Assembly: GCA_017437165.1 (NCBI GenBank) | Contig: JAFSBS010000241.1 | Location: 1-5,254, forward strand | Length of the DNA stretch: 5,254 nucleotides | Reading direction: 5' to 3' | Source of the DNA: Clostridia bacterium | GTDB lineage: Bacteria; Bacillota; Clostridia; Oscillospirales; Acutalibacteraceae | Part shown: one piece after another, positions 1-5,252 of the stretch | How the letters are laid out: every line of letters begins with the position of its first letter | Numbering within the stretch: position 1 is the stretch's first letter | The notes under the pieces: model-generated | What the model was told of the DNA's origin: nothing | Seen by the model: the letters and a program-made list of their open reading frames with translations, nothing else | Databases searched by the model: none | Program-made: the position numbers and the translations under genes

Positions 1-660
1 ATTGTTAAAAGTCTGCCTGTAAAAAAACCGACACAAAAAGAAATTGCAATAAGAATTTCACAAGATGAAAACATAACACTTCTTTTCAGAGAAGCACAGA
101 AAATAGTTGGTACTTTCGGCTATGATACACAGTCATTGCTTGTTATGATTTATGACCATTTTGGTTTTGATGTTGACTTGATTATAATGCTTTTGAGTTT
201 TCAGCAGAGTGAAGGGAATTTATCTTCACTCGCAATAAAAAAAAGAGCAGAAGATTGGGTTAAAAACGGAATAGATACTCTTGAGGCTGCAGTAGTAGAA
301 ATATCTGCTCTTGAAAAAATAAAGAAAACATTTACAGAAATAAAAGCAGTTTTAGAAACCGATGCAACAAAACCGACACCAAAAACAGAAAAGTATCTGA
401 GAGATTGGGTTGTTAATTGGAATTTTTCTGCTGAGATGATTATATATGCATTAAAAGAAAACGGCAGAAGTCTTTCTGAAGCAAATAATCTTCTCAAAAA
501 ATACCATGCTATGAATATTTTTGATATTCAGAGTGCAGAGTTAAAAAAGAAAAAGACTATTACTTCTAAAGTAGAAAAATCTTACGATGTAAATAATGTT
601 GGCAGAAATAGTATTTTAGAAAGAATGAAAAATAAAGAAAAGGAGAGTGCTGATGTATGA
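1..660 (+). CDS. DnaD-domain replication initiation protein, 5' end outside window
   Basis: The reading frame is open from base 1, so the gene begins upstream; the TTG at 136 and ATG at 145 lie inside the domain and are not starts. The visible 219 residues hold two helical DnaD-like (DnaB_2) modules. The first, about residues 25-105, contains FGYDTQSLLVMIYDHF and the EDWVKNGIDT segment. The second, about 106-180, contains YLRDWVVNWNFSAEMIIYAL followed by an NNLLKKYHAMNIFD segment. The 'W...gi.t' ending of each repeat is typical of the family. A lysine-rich tail (181-219) follows. Known DnaD-family proteins bind DNA and act with DnaB/DnaI in loading the replicative helicase in Firmicutes. The next gene is a helicase loader overlapping by ATGA, which supports this role. 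The N-terminal winged-helix part expected in full-length proteins is not visible here. A phage-type DnaD paralogue cannot be excluded. Confidence 0.85.
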   Translation: MVKSLPVKKPTQKEIAIRISQDENITLLFREAQKIVGTFGYDTQSLLVMIYDHFGFDVDLIIMLLSFQQSEGNLSSLAIKKRAEDWVKNGIDTLEAAVVEISALEKIKKTFTEIKAVLETDATKPTPKTEKYLRDWVVNWNFSAEMIIYALKENGRSLSEANNLLKKYHAMNIFDIQSAELKKKKTITSKVEKSYDVNNVGRNSILERMKNKEKESADV

Positions 661-1619
661 AATTCAGTGAAGATGTTTACATAAAAGCGGAAGCAGAGCT
701 TAAAAAAAGACAAGAAAACGCAGAAAAGCTTGCAGAAATGCGTCGCAAACAGATTTTAAACAAGCACCCTGAACTTCTTGAAATAGAAAATATTATAAGA
801 AATGCGGCACTCGAAGTAATAAAAGGTATTGGCAGTGGTAAGTCGGTAAATGTGAACGCTCTTGCCGAAACAAATCTTAAAGCACAAAAACAAAAAGCAG
901 AACTTCTTACAAAAAACGGATATCCTGAAGATTATTTAGAACCACAGTATTCTTGTAAAATGTGTAATGATTCAGGTATTTACAATGGTAAACTCTGCAA
1001 TTGCCATTTAGAAATACTCAAGAAAATTTCAATGAACGAATATTCCTGTAGTTCAATTCTCGCAGTAAGCACTTTTGAAACTTTTGACCTTAAATATTAT
1101 AGTGCCGAGAAAGATAAGTCTTTAGGTTATTCGCCAAGAGAATATATGGAAGCATCTCTGGATTTTCTTAAATCTTACGCAGAGACTTTCAGACCGGGAA
1201 AAAGCAGTTTCTTTTTCACAGGTGCTACAGGACTTGGCAAAACACACCTTTCTCTTGCTGTAATGAATAGAGTTACCGAAAACGGTTACAGCGTGTTTTA
1301 TGGCTCTGCCGATAATATAATTAAACAAATGGAAAAAGAACGCTTCGGCAGAAGTAATGGTGATATTGAAGAAGAAATTGAAAATGCAGATTTACTTATA
1401 ATTGATGATTTAGGCACAGAATTCAAAACAGCATTTTCTGAAACTGCAGTTTATCAGATTATAAACAATGCAATACTTAATGGTAAATCAATGATTATTA
1501 GTTCTAACCTTTCAATAAGCGAACTTGAAGAACGTTATGGTCAGCGAGTTGTTTCAAGGCTCAATTCCTTTGAGGTTATTAACTTCATTGGTACAGATAT
1601 AAGACAAATTAAAAAATAA
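657..1619 (+). CDS. DnaI/DnaC-type replicative helicase loader ATPase
   Basis: A 320-residue protein of the DnaC/DnaI (IstB-like) AAA+ family, which loads the hexameric helicase onto DNA at origins and restart sites. The N-terminal part (1-90) is helical and charged. A cysteine cluster follows: C100, C103, C114, C116 and H117, fitting the zinc-binding region of DnaI-type loaders. The AAA+ core has Walker A GATGLGKTH at 189-197, Walker B LLIIDD at 246-251, a sensor-1 asparagine N284 (SSN), and a basic segment ERYGQRVVSRL at 292-302 that supplies the arginine-finger and sensor region. Length is close to B. subtilis DnaI (about 310). The ATG at 657 overlaps the TGA of the DnaD-domain gene, and AAAGGAG at 639-645 lies 11 bases upstream, so translational coupling is likely. 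An IstB transposition helper is less likely, given the N-terminal zinc domain and the DnaD neighbour. Confidence 0.92.
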   Translation: MKFSEDVYIKAEAELKKRQENAEKLAEMRRKQILNKHPELLEIENIIRNAALEVIKGIGSGKSVNVNALAETNLKAQKQKAELLTKNGYPEDYLEPQYSCKMCNDSGIYNGKLCNCHLEILKKISMNEYSCSSILAVSTFETFDLKYYSAEKDKSLGYSPREYMEASLDFLKSYAETFRPGKSSFFFTGATGLGKTHLSLAVMNRVTENGYSVFYGSADNIIKQMEKERFGRSNGDIEEEIENADLLIIDDLGTEFKTAFSETAVYQIINNAILNGKSMIISSNLSISELEERYGQRVVSRLNSFEVINFIGTDIRQIKK

Positions 1620-1642
1620 TTTATTAAAAAGGCGGTATTATT

Positions 1643-2065
1643 ATGTTAAAAGGTATTCCAAATATTATTTCTCCAGAACTCTTAAAAATTTTAGATGAAA
1701 TGGGCCACGGAGATACAATTGTTATTGGTGATGGTAACTTCCCTGCAGCGTCAAACGCACAAAGACTTGTTCGTTGTGATGGCCACAATGTTCCTGAACT
1801 TTTAGATGCAATTTTAAAACTTATGCCACTTGATTCTTATGTTGAAACACCTGCTATGCTTATGGCAACAACAAAAGGTGACCCGACACCTGCAATCTGG
1901 GCAGAGTATCAGGATATTATAAATAAAAATAACGGCGAAACAAAAATGGGACAATTTGAGCGTTTCGAGTTCTATGATGAAGCAAAAAAAGCTTATGCAA
2001 TTATTGCAACAAGCGAATCTGCTCTTTATGCTAATATTATTCTTAAAAAGGGAGTAATAAAATAA
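1643..2065 (+). CDS. fucU: RbsD/FucU family sugar mutarotase (L-fucose mutarotase type)
   Basis: A 140-residue protein, the usual family length. These cytosolic proteins interconvert the alpha and beta anomers of sugars such as L-fucose or ribose. Recognisable blocks are SPELLKILDEMGHGD at 10-24, with the conserved catalytic-type H22; IGDGNFPA at 28-35, with D30; LDSYVETPAML at 63-73; RFEFYDEAKKAYAI at 107-120; and ALYANIILKKGV at 127-138. E. coli FucU, from memory, has His at position 32, where this protein has Asn. The NFPA form, the P.IW.EY segment and the VETPA block recall the mammalian FUOM-like branch. The ATG at 1643 has AAGGCGG at 1629-1635. It follows the helicase loader by 23 bases with no terminator between, so it is probably co-transcribed, although no fucose catabolic genes are visible. 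The substrate could be fucose, ribose or another pyranose. Confidence 0.88.
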   Translation: MLKGIPNIISPELLKILDEMGHGDTIVIGDGNFPAASNAQRLVRCDGHNVPELLDAILKLMPLDSYVETPAMLMATTKGDPTPAIWAEYQDIINKNNGETKMGQFERFEFYDEAKKAYAIIATSESALYANIILKKGVIK

Positions 2066-2076
2066 TTCGGAATTAT

Positions 2077-2122
2077 AAAACAGGAAACAGTGGCAATTAC
2101 CGCTGTTTCCTGTTTTAGTTTT
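2077..2122. terminator. Bidirectional intrinsic terminator between convergent genes
   Basis: The arms AAAACAGGAAACAG (2077-2090) and CTGTTTCCTGTTTT (2103-2116) are perfectly complementary. Three further pairs (one T-G) extend the stem to about 17 bp, with loop CAATTA. T-rich sequence follows on the plus strand (AGTTTT). On the minus strand the arm also ends in TTTT followed by ATAATT. It lies 11 bases after the mutarotase stop and about 20 bases after the minus-strand gene's stop, so it can serve both. Confidence 0.88.
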
Positions 2123-2136
2123 GAGAGTGAAGAAGT

Positions 2137-2340
2137 TTAATTTTTGATTGTCAAGTCATCCATTTTTTCTAAAAATTCTTCGACTGATGGTCTTTTTTCA
2201 CCAAAAACAGTTTTCCATAAAGAATATTTATCATCTGCAAATTTTTCCATAATAGAGGTTATAATTTTTTCAAAACTGTTTTCCACTATTTTTTCTGAAA
2301 TATTATTTTCTGTTGCAATTTTCTTTATAAGGTTTCCCAA
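2137..2340 (-). CDS. Small conserved-looking hypothetical protein (67 aa)
   Basis: I do not recognise this protein with confidence. It is short, charged and predicted helical. It has an N-terminal LIKKIATENNISEKIVENSF segment and a C-terminal stretch with one Trp, then GEKRPSVEEFLEKM near residues 48-61. The pattern 'IA..N.(I/V)S...V...', a central Trp, then '(K/R)P(T/S).EEF(L/I)' resembles small uncharacterised proteins of gut Firmicutes as I remember them; this is an inference. Start choice: a GTG at 2349 would lie only one base from AAAGGAG (2357-2351), which is too close. The in-frame TTG at 2340 has 10 bases of spacing, so I prefer TTG, giving MGNLIKK. No signal peptide or membrane segment is seen. 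It converges on the mutarotase gene, shares its terminator, and is divergent from the HTH regulator, which may control it. Confidence 0.6.
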   Translation of the reverse strand: MGNLIKKIATENNISEKIVENSFEKIITSIMEKFADDKYSLWKTVFGEKRPSVEEFLEKMDDLTIKN

Positions 2341-2350
2341 AATAAGCACT

Positions 2351-2357
2351 CTCCTTT
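2351..2357 (-). promoter_or_regulatory. Ribosome binding site deciding the start of the minus-strand gene
   Basis: The minus strand reads AAAGGAG here. It stands one base from a GTG at 2349 and ten bases from a TTG at 2340. Normal Shine-Dalgarno spacing (5-11) therefore favours TTG as the start. Confidence 0.65.
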
Positions 2358-2374
2358 CTGATTATAAATTGATT

Positions 2375-2417
2375 ATTATAACAAATAATATCTTAACATA
2401 TTGTGATTTAATACACA
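2375..2417 (-). promoter_or_regulatory. Predicted promoter of minus-strand gene with CRP/FNR-like box
   Basis: The minus strand has a perfect -10 TATAAT (2380 down to 2375) but no good -35 at 16-18 bases. Taking the -10 as positions -12 to -7, transcription would start near 2368, leaving a leader of about 28 bases. The sequence TGTGATTTAATACACA (2402-2417) matches the TGTGA-N6-TCACA pattern of CRP/FNR-family sites with one mismatch. Its centre, 2409.5, falls at -41.5, the classical class II activator position. The promoter and the box are direct readings; the regulator is unknown. Confidence 0.45.
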
Positions 2418-2426
2418 AGTGAAAAT

Positions 2427-2464
2427 AATCACAATCACACATATTCACATTGTGAAGTTATAAT
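2427..2464 (+). promoter_or_regulatory. Promoter and operator-like palindrome of the HTH regulator gene
   Basis: There is a perfect -10 TATAAT at 2459-2464, but the -35 region (about 2436-2441, CACACA) is poor. TTCACATTGTGAA at 2444-2456 is a perfect 6-bp-arm palindrome with one central base, ending two bases before the -10. TCACA half-sites repeat at 2429, 2435 and 2445. A repressor bound at the palindrome would block RNA polymerase, as expected for autoregulation by the adjacent Cro/C1-type protein. Predicted transcription starts near 2471. Confidence 0.55.
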
Positions 2465-2495
2465 GTAGAAGATAAAAGGAAAGGGGTGCAGTACC

Positions 2496-2687
2496 ATAAT
2501 AGACTATAGTCCACTTTGGAAAACAATGGCAGAAAAAGGTATTTCTCAGTATAAATTGATAAAAAGCGGTGTAGATAACAGAACGCTTGATTCATTGAAA
2601 AATAATAGAAATATAACAATGAACACGCTTGCAAAAATTTGTAAAATAATAAACTGCACACCAAATGATGTAGTAAGATTTAAGTAA
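2496..2687 (+). CDS. Small Cro/C1-type (XRE, HTH_26) transcriptional regulator; non-canonical or lost start
   Basis: The frame encodes about 63 residues forming a single Cro/C1-type helix-turn-helix domain with no other domain. Segments are DYSPLWKTMAEKGISQYKL, then SGVDNRTLDSLKNNRNITMN (recognition-helix region), then LAKICKIINCTPNDVVRF. This is a typical complete small XRE protein beginning '(I)DYxPLW'. There is no ATG, GTG or TTG between the in-frame TAG at 2466 and the DYSPLW segment. The codons at the expected start are ATA ATA (2496-2501), preceded by AAAGGAAAGGGG (2475-2486) at suitable spacing. Either ATA is used as a rare start, or the ATG was lost, or translation begins at the internal ATG 2526 (53 residues, missing most of helix 1). 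The gene is likely autoregulated and divergent from the minus-strand small gene. Gene identity is firm; start and functional state are not. Confidence 0.75.
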   Translation: MIDYSPLWKTMAEKGISQYKLIKSGVDNRTLDSLKNNRNITMNTLAKICKIINCTPNDVVRFK

Positions 2688-2690
2688 CCA

Positions 2691-2740
2691 AAACTCAGTT
2701 AATGGATTTTCAGGTCAGTTAACTGAGTTTATTTATTTTA
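2691..2740 (+). terminator. Intrinsic terminator after the HTH regulator
   Basis: AAACTCAGTTAA (2691-2702) pairs perfectly with TTAACTGAGTTT (2719-2730), giving a 12-bp stem and 16-base loop, followed by the T-rich ATTTATTTTA. It starts three bases after the regulator stop codon. The stem is AT-rich and the loop large, so strength is uncertain. Confidence 0.7.
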
Positions 2741-2808
2741 AAGAATAAAAAGAAAAACATTCTGCTTTCTGACACTGACTCACTTACAACTGAAATAACA
2801 AAAAACAC

Positions 2809-2837
2809 TTGAATTGCAACAGATAATTTGATATATT
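2809..2837 (+). promoter_or_regulatory. Promoter of the isochorismatase-fold gene / recG unit
   Basis: A -35 TTGAAT (2809-2814), a 17-base spacer and a -10 TATATT (2832-2837) are present. A TG one base before the -10 makes it an extended -10 promoter. Transcription would start near 2844, giving a leader of about 40 bases before the ATG at 2886. No clear operator or riboswitch is seen between 2741 and 2885. Confidence 0.7.
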
Positions 2838-2885
2838 TAAAATAGCGGAGTTTCGTATTAAAATTTGAAGTCAGGAGAAACTTTT

Positions 2886-3437
2886 ATGAAAAACATTTTA
2901 GTTGTTATGAATTTACAGAATGGGCTTATTACCACACCCGAAAAAACTGCTCTTTCACAAAAAATAATTGAACTTACCCAAAAGCATATTTTTGACAGAG
3001 TTGTCTGTGTTAAATTTGTAAACCGTGATGATGGTGTTTTTCCTAAATACCACAGATATTATGATATGCACAAAGGTAAAGAGATTGAAATAGTTGATGA
3101 CCTTAATGTTGACTTGGTTATCAACAGAAGTGTTTACTCGTGTGTATCAGACGAATTTATTGAAAAAGTAACTAAAATAAACGATGGCGATAATCTTGTT
3201 GAATTATTCCTCTGCGGAATAGGTACAGATACATCAATCTTAAAAAGTGCTTTGGACCTTTTTGAAAGAGATATAAAACCTTTAGTTCTTGTAGATTACT
3301 GTATCCCTTATGATAACTCTGCAATTACCCAACTTAAAGGTACCAAGATTATGTCGCAAATGATTAGCGATAAATGCATAGTTCATAAAGAATTTACTAA
3401 AGCAGAAGATTTACAAGGAATTGCGTGCATAAAATAG
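2886..3437 (+). CDS. Isochorismatase-fold cysteine hydrolase family protein, probable pseudoenzyme
   Basis: A 183-residue protein with the isochorismatase/nicotinamidase fold, of usual length for small members. Segments match in order: NILVVMNLQNGL (3-14) for the family's 'vvvDmQndf'; FDRVVCVKFVN (36-46); VINRSVYSCVSDEF (78-91) for the region with catalytic Lys; and LCGIGTDTSILKSALDLFE (109-127) for 'cGi.TD.CVl.TA.dl', then LVLVDYC (133-139). Family members use an Asp-Lys-Cys triad to hydrolyse amides or vinyl ethers. Here the aligned positions are N9, R81 and S117, so no triad residue remains. The fold-specific residues around them are kept and the frame is intact, arguing against decay. The ATG at 2886 has AGGAG (2873-2877) at 8 bases; the in-frame TTG at 2865 lies upstream of that site and is rejected. 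It is followed 33 bases later by recG, probably in one transcript. Role unknown: perhaps binding or regulation. Confidence 0.85.
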   Translation: MKNILVVMNLQNGLITTPEKTALSQKIIELTQKHIFDRVVCVKFVNRDDGVFPKYHRYYDMHKGKEIEIVDDLNVDLVINRSVYSCVSDEFIEKVTKINDGDNLVELFLCGIGTDTSILKSALDLFERDIKPLVLVDYCIPYDNSAITQLKGTKIMSQMISDKCIVHKEFTKAEDLQGIACIK

Positions 3438-3466
3438 GGACCAGAGCCTTGAGGACTAGGGATTAG
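3436..3466 (+). repeat. Degenerate GGGAYTAG-type short repeats before recG
   Basis: Three related nonamers occur in the gap: AGGGACCAG (3436-3444), GAGGACTAG (3451-3459) and AGGGATTAG (3458-3466), the last two overlapping. The stretch is clearly more G-rich than its surroundings. The final AGGGA (3458-3462) sits 8 bases before the recG ATG and may serve as its ribosome binding site. The first copy overlaps the stop codon of the preceding gene. Confidence 0.5.
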
Positions 3467-3470
3467 AATT

Positions 3471-5252
3471 ATGATTGAATTTGACACGAGAATAAAATTT
3501 CTCAAGGGTGTTGGTGAAACGAGAGCAAAACTTTTCACAAAACTCGGTATTTTTTCCATAGGCTCTCTTTTGCGTTATTACCCTAAAAGATATGAAGACT
3601 GGAACACTTTAACAAAAATTTCAGATGCCGAAATTAACGAGACAGTATGTTTTAAAGCAACTGTTATAGACAGAGTTTCAGAAATCAAAATAAATGGTGG
3701 CAAAATTCTCACTAAAACTACAATTTCAGATTTTTCAGGATATTTACCTGTTGTTTTCTTTAATAATAAGTATGTTAAAAATACTCTTATAGAAAATGAA
3801 GAATACTTATTTTTTGGAAAAGTAACAAAAGATAAATACGGTAACAGAACTTTAAATGCACCACGGTTTGAAAAGGCAGGAGAAAAGCAAAGGTTAAGAC
3901 CAATTTATAAATCGAGTGGTACATTAACATCAAAAAGTATAGAAAAATTGGTGGAAACTGCTTTAAAAGAAACAAAAGGTAATATTGAAGAAGTTTTGCC
4001 ACAAAATCTAATCACAAAATATAAACTTTTATCTTTAGAAGAAGCACTTAAAAATATACATTTCCCCGAGAATGAAGAAATGTTAAGACAGGCAAAAAGA
4101 CGCTTGATTTTTGAAGAACTTTTAATACTTCAGTTAGGGCTTCTTTCAAAAAGAAGTTCATTGGGTGTAAGAAAAACAAAACCTGTAAAAGAAGATAAAA
4201 GTGAAGAATTTTATAAAAAATTACCTTTTGAACCAACAAATGCACAAAAAAGAGTTGTAAGCGAAGCAATAAATGATTTAATGAGCGAAAAACCGATGAA
4301 CAGACTTGTACAAGGTGATGTTGGTTCGGGTAAAACTGCGGTTGCCGCCGCAATAATATATACCACAGTAAAAAATGGTTTTCAGGCAGCATTTATGGCA
4401 CCAACTGAAGTTCTTGCAAATCAACACTATAAAACTTTAAAAAGTTTTTTTGGCGATGAATTTTCAGTTTTACTGCTTACAGGCTCCACAACTGCCAAAA
4501 ATAAAAGAATTATAAAAGAACAAATAGAAAGCGGTGAGTGCAATATTGTTGTCGGTACTCACGCAATGATTCAGAATGATGTTATATTTAAAGATTTAGG
4601 TCTTGTTATTACAGATGAGCAACATCGCTTTGGCGTAGAGCAGAGAGCCGCTCTTTCTGACAAAGGTGATAATGTTAATGTACTCGTTATGTCAGCAACA
4701 CCAATTCCACGAACTCTTGCTATGGTGATTTATGGCGATTTGGATGTTTCTGTGATTGATGAATTACCTAAGGGACGTCAACCTATAAAAACTTTCAGGG
4801 TAAACTCTGCCTACCACCAAAGACTTTACGAGTTTTTAAGAAAAACTATGAATAATGGTCAGCAGGGTTATATTGTTTGTCCATTAGTTGAAGAAAGTGA
4901 AAGCGATTTAGTTCCCGCAACTGAATATTACGATTGGTTAAAAGCAAATCAATTTAAAAATTATACGTTAGGTCTTTTACACGGACAAATGAAACCGAAA
5001 GAAAAAGATGAAGTTATGGCACGTTTTTATTCAGGTGAAATTCAACTTCTTATTTCAACAGTTGTTATAGAGGTTGGTGTTGATGTACCTAATGCGACTA
5101 TGATGGTTGTAGAAAATGCTGAGAGATTTGGCTTAGCACAACTTCATCAGTTAAGAGGTCGTGTTGGTAGAGGAAAATTCAAATCTTATTGTATTTTAAA
5201 GTATGATAGTAAATTGATAGAATTACAAAATCAAGAGGAGGTTTTCTTATGA
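3471..5252 (+). CDS. recG: ATP-dependent DNA helicase RecG, C-terminally truncated
   Basis: RecG is a monomeric superfamily 2 translocase that reverses stalled forks and migrates branched junctions. The N-terminal wedge domain spans about 1-240; an HhH-like start (FLKGVGETRAKLFTKLGI) and LLRYYPKRYEDW (33-44) are typical. Helicase motifs are GDVGSGKT (282-289, Walker A), PTEVLANQH (311-319), TDEQHRFG (381-388, DExH), SATPIPRT (408-415), GLLHGQMKPKEKD (501-513), VIEVGVDVPNA (532-542) and QLHQLRGRVGRG (557-568). After SYCILKYDSK (572-581) family similarity ends; the frame stops at 593 residues, against roughly 680-690 normally. The expected DGF..A..DL and TRG motif region, needed to couple ATP use to branch migration, is missing. 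A new ATG with AGGAGG overlaps the stop. The gene is probably broken by an insertion or rearrangement. The start ATG follows the isochorismatase-like gene by 33 bases. Confidence 0.93.
   Translation: MIEFDTRIKFLKGVGETRAKLFTKLGIFSIGSLLRYYPKRYEDWNTLTKISDAEINETVCFKATVIDRVSEIKINGGKILTKTTISDFSGYLPVVFFNNKYVKNTLIENEEYLFFGKVTKDKYGNRTLNAPRFEKAGEKQRLRPIYKSSGTLTSKSIEKLVETALKETKGNIEEVLPQNLITKYKLLSLEEALKNIHFPENEEMLRQAKRRLIFEELLILQLGLLSKRSSLGVRKTKPVKEDKSEEFYKKLPFEPTNAQKRVVSEAINDLMSEKPMNRLVQGDVGSGKTAVAAAIIYTTVKNGFQAAFMAPTEVLANQHYKTLKSFFGDEFSVLLLTGSTTAKNKRIIKEQIESGECNIVVGTHAMIQNDVIFKDLGLVITDEQHRFGVEQRAALSDKGDNVNVLVMSATPIPRTLAMVIYGDLDVSVIDELPKGRQPIKTFRVNSAYHQRLYEFLRKTMNNGQQGYIVCPLVEESESDLVPATEYYDWLKANQFKNYTLGLLHGQMKPKEKDEVMARFYSGEIQLLISTVVIEVGVDVPNATMMVVENAERFGLAQLHQLRGRVGRGKFKSYCILKYDSKLIELQNQEEVFL

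Noticed and set aside
136..150. TTG at 136 or ATG at 145 as the start of the DnaD-domain gene
   Set aside because: The frame is open back to base 1 and the upstream residues belong to the same helical domain; no ribosome binding site precedes either codon.
201..497. Minus-strand open frame inside the DnaD-domain gene, and a similar one at 1122-1328 in the helicase loader
   Set aside because: Both overlap conserved domains on the other strand and lack start signals.
2144..2422. Plus-strand open frame of 92 codons opposite the small minus-strand gene
   Set aside because: It has no ribosome binding site and a low-complexity Phe/Ile/Ser-rich translation typical of the reverse of a coding strand; the minus-strand frame has signals on both sides.
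2458..2664. Minus-strand open frame of 68 codons over the HTH gene
   Set aside because: Its Phe/Leu/Tyr-rich product is an antisense shadow of a clear HTH domain.
2716..2725. Palindrome CAGTTAACTG as an operator
   Set aside because: It lies in the loop and right arm of the terminator hairpin and is explained by that structure.
2865..2885. In-frame TTG at 2865 as the start of the isochorismatase-fold gene
   Set aside because: The AGGAG at 2873-2877 lies downstream of it and points to the ATG at 2886, where family similarity also begins.
3787..4392. Two minus-strand open frames inside recG (3787-4002 and 4048-4392)
   Set aside because: Both are Leu/Phe-rich antisense shadows of conserved RecG sequence, with no ribosome binding sites.
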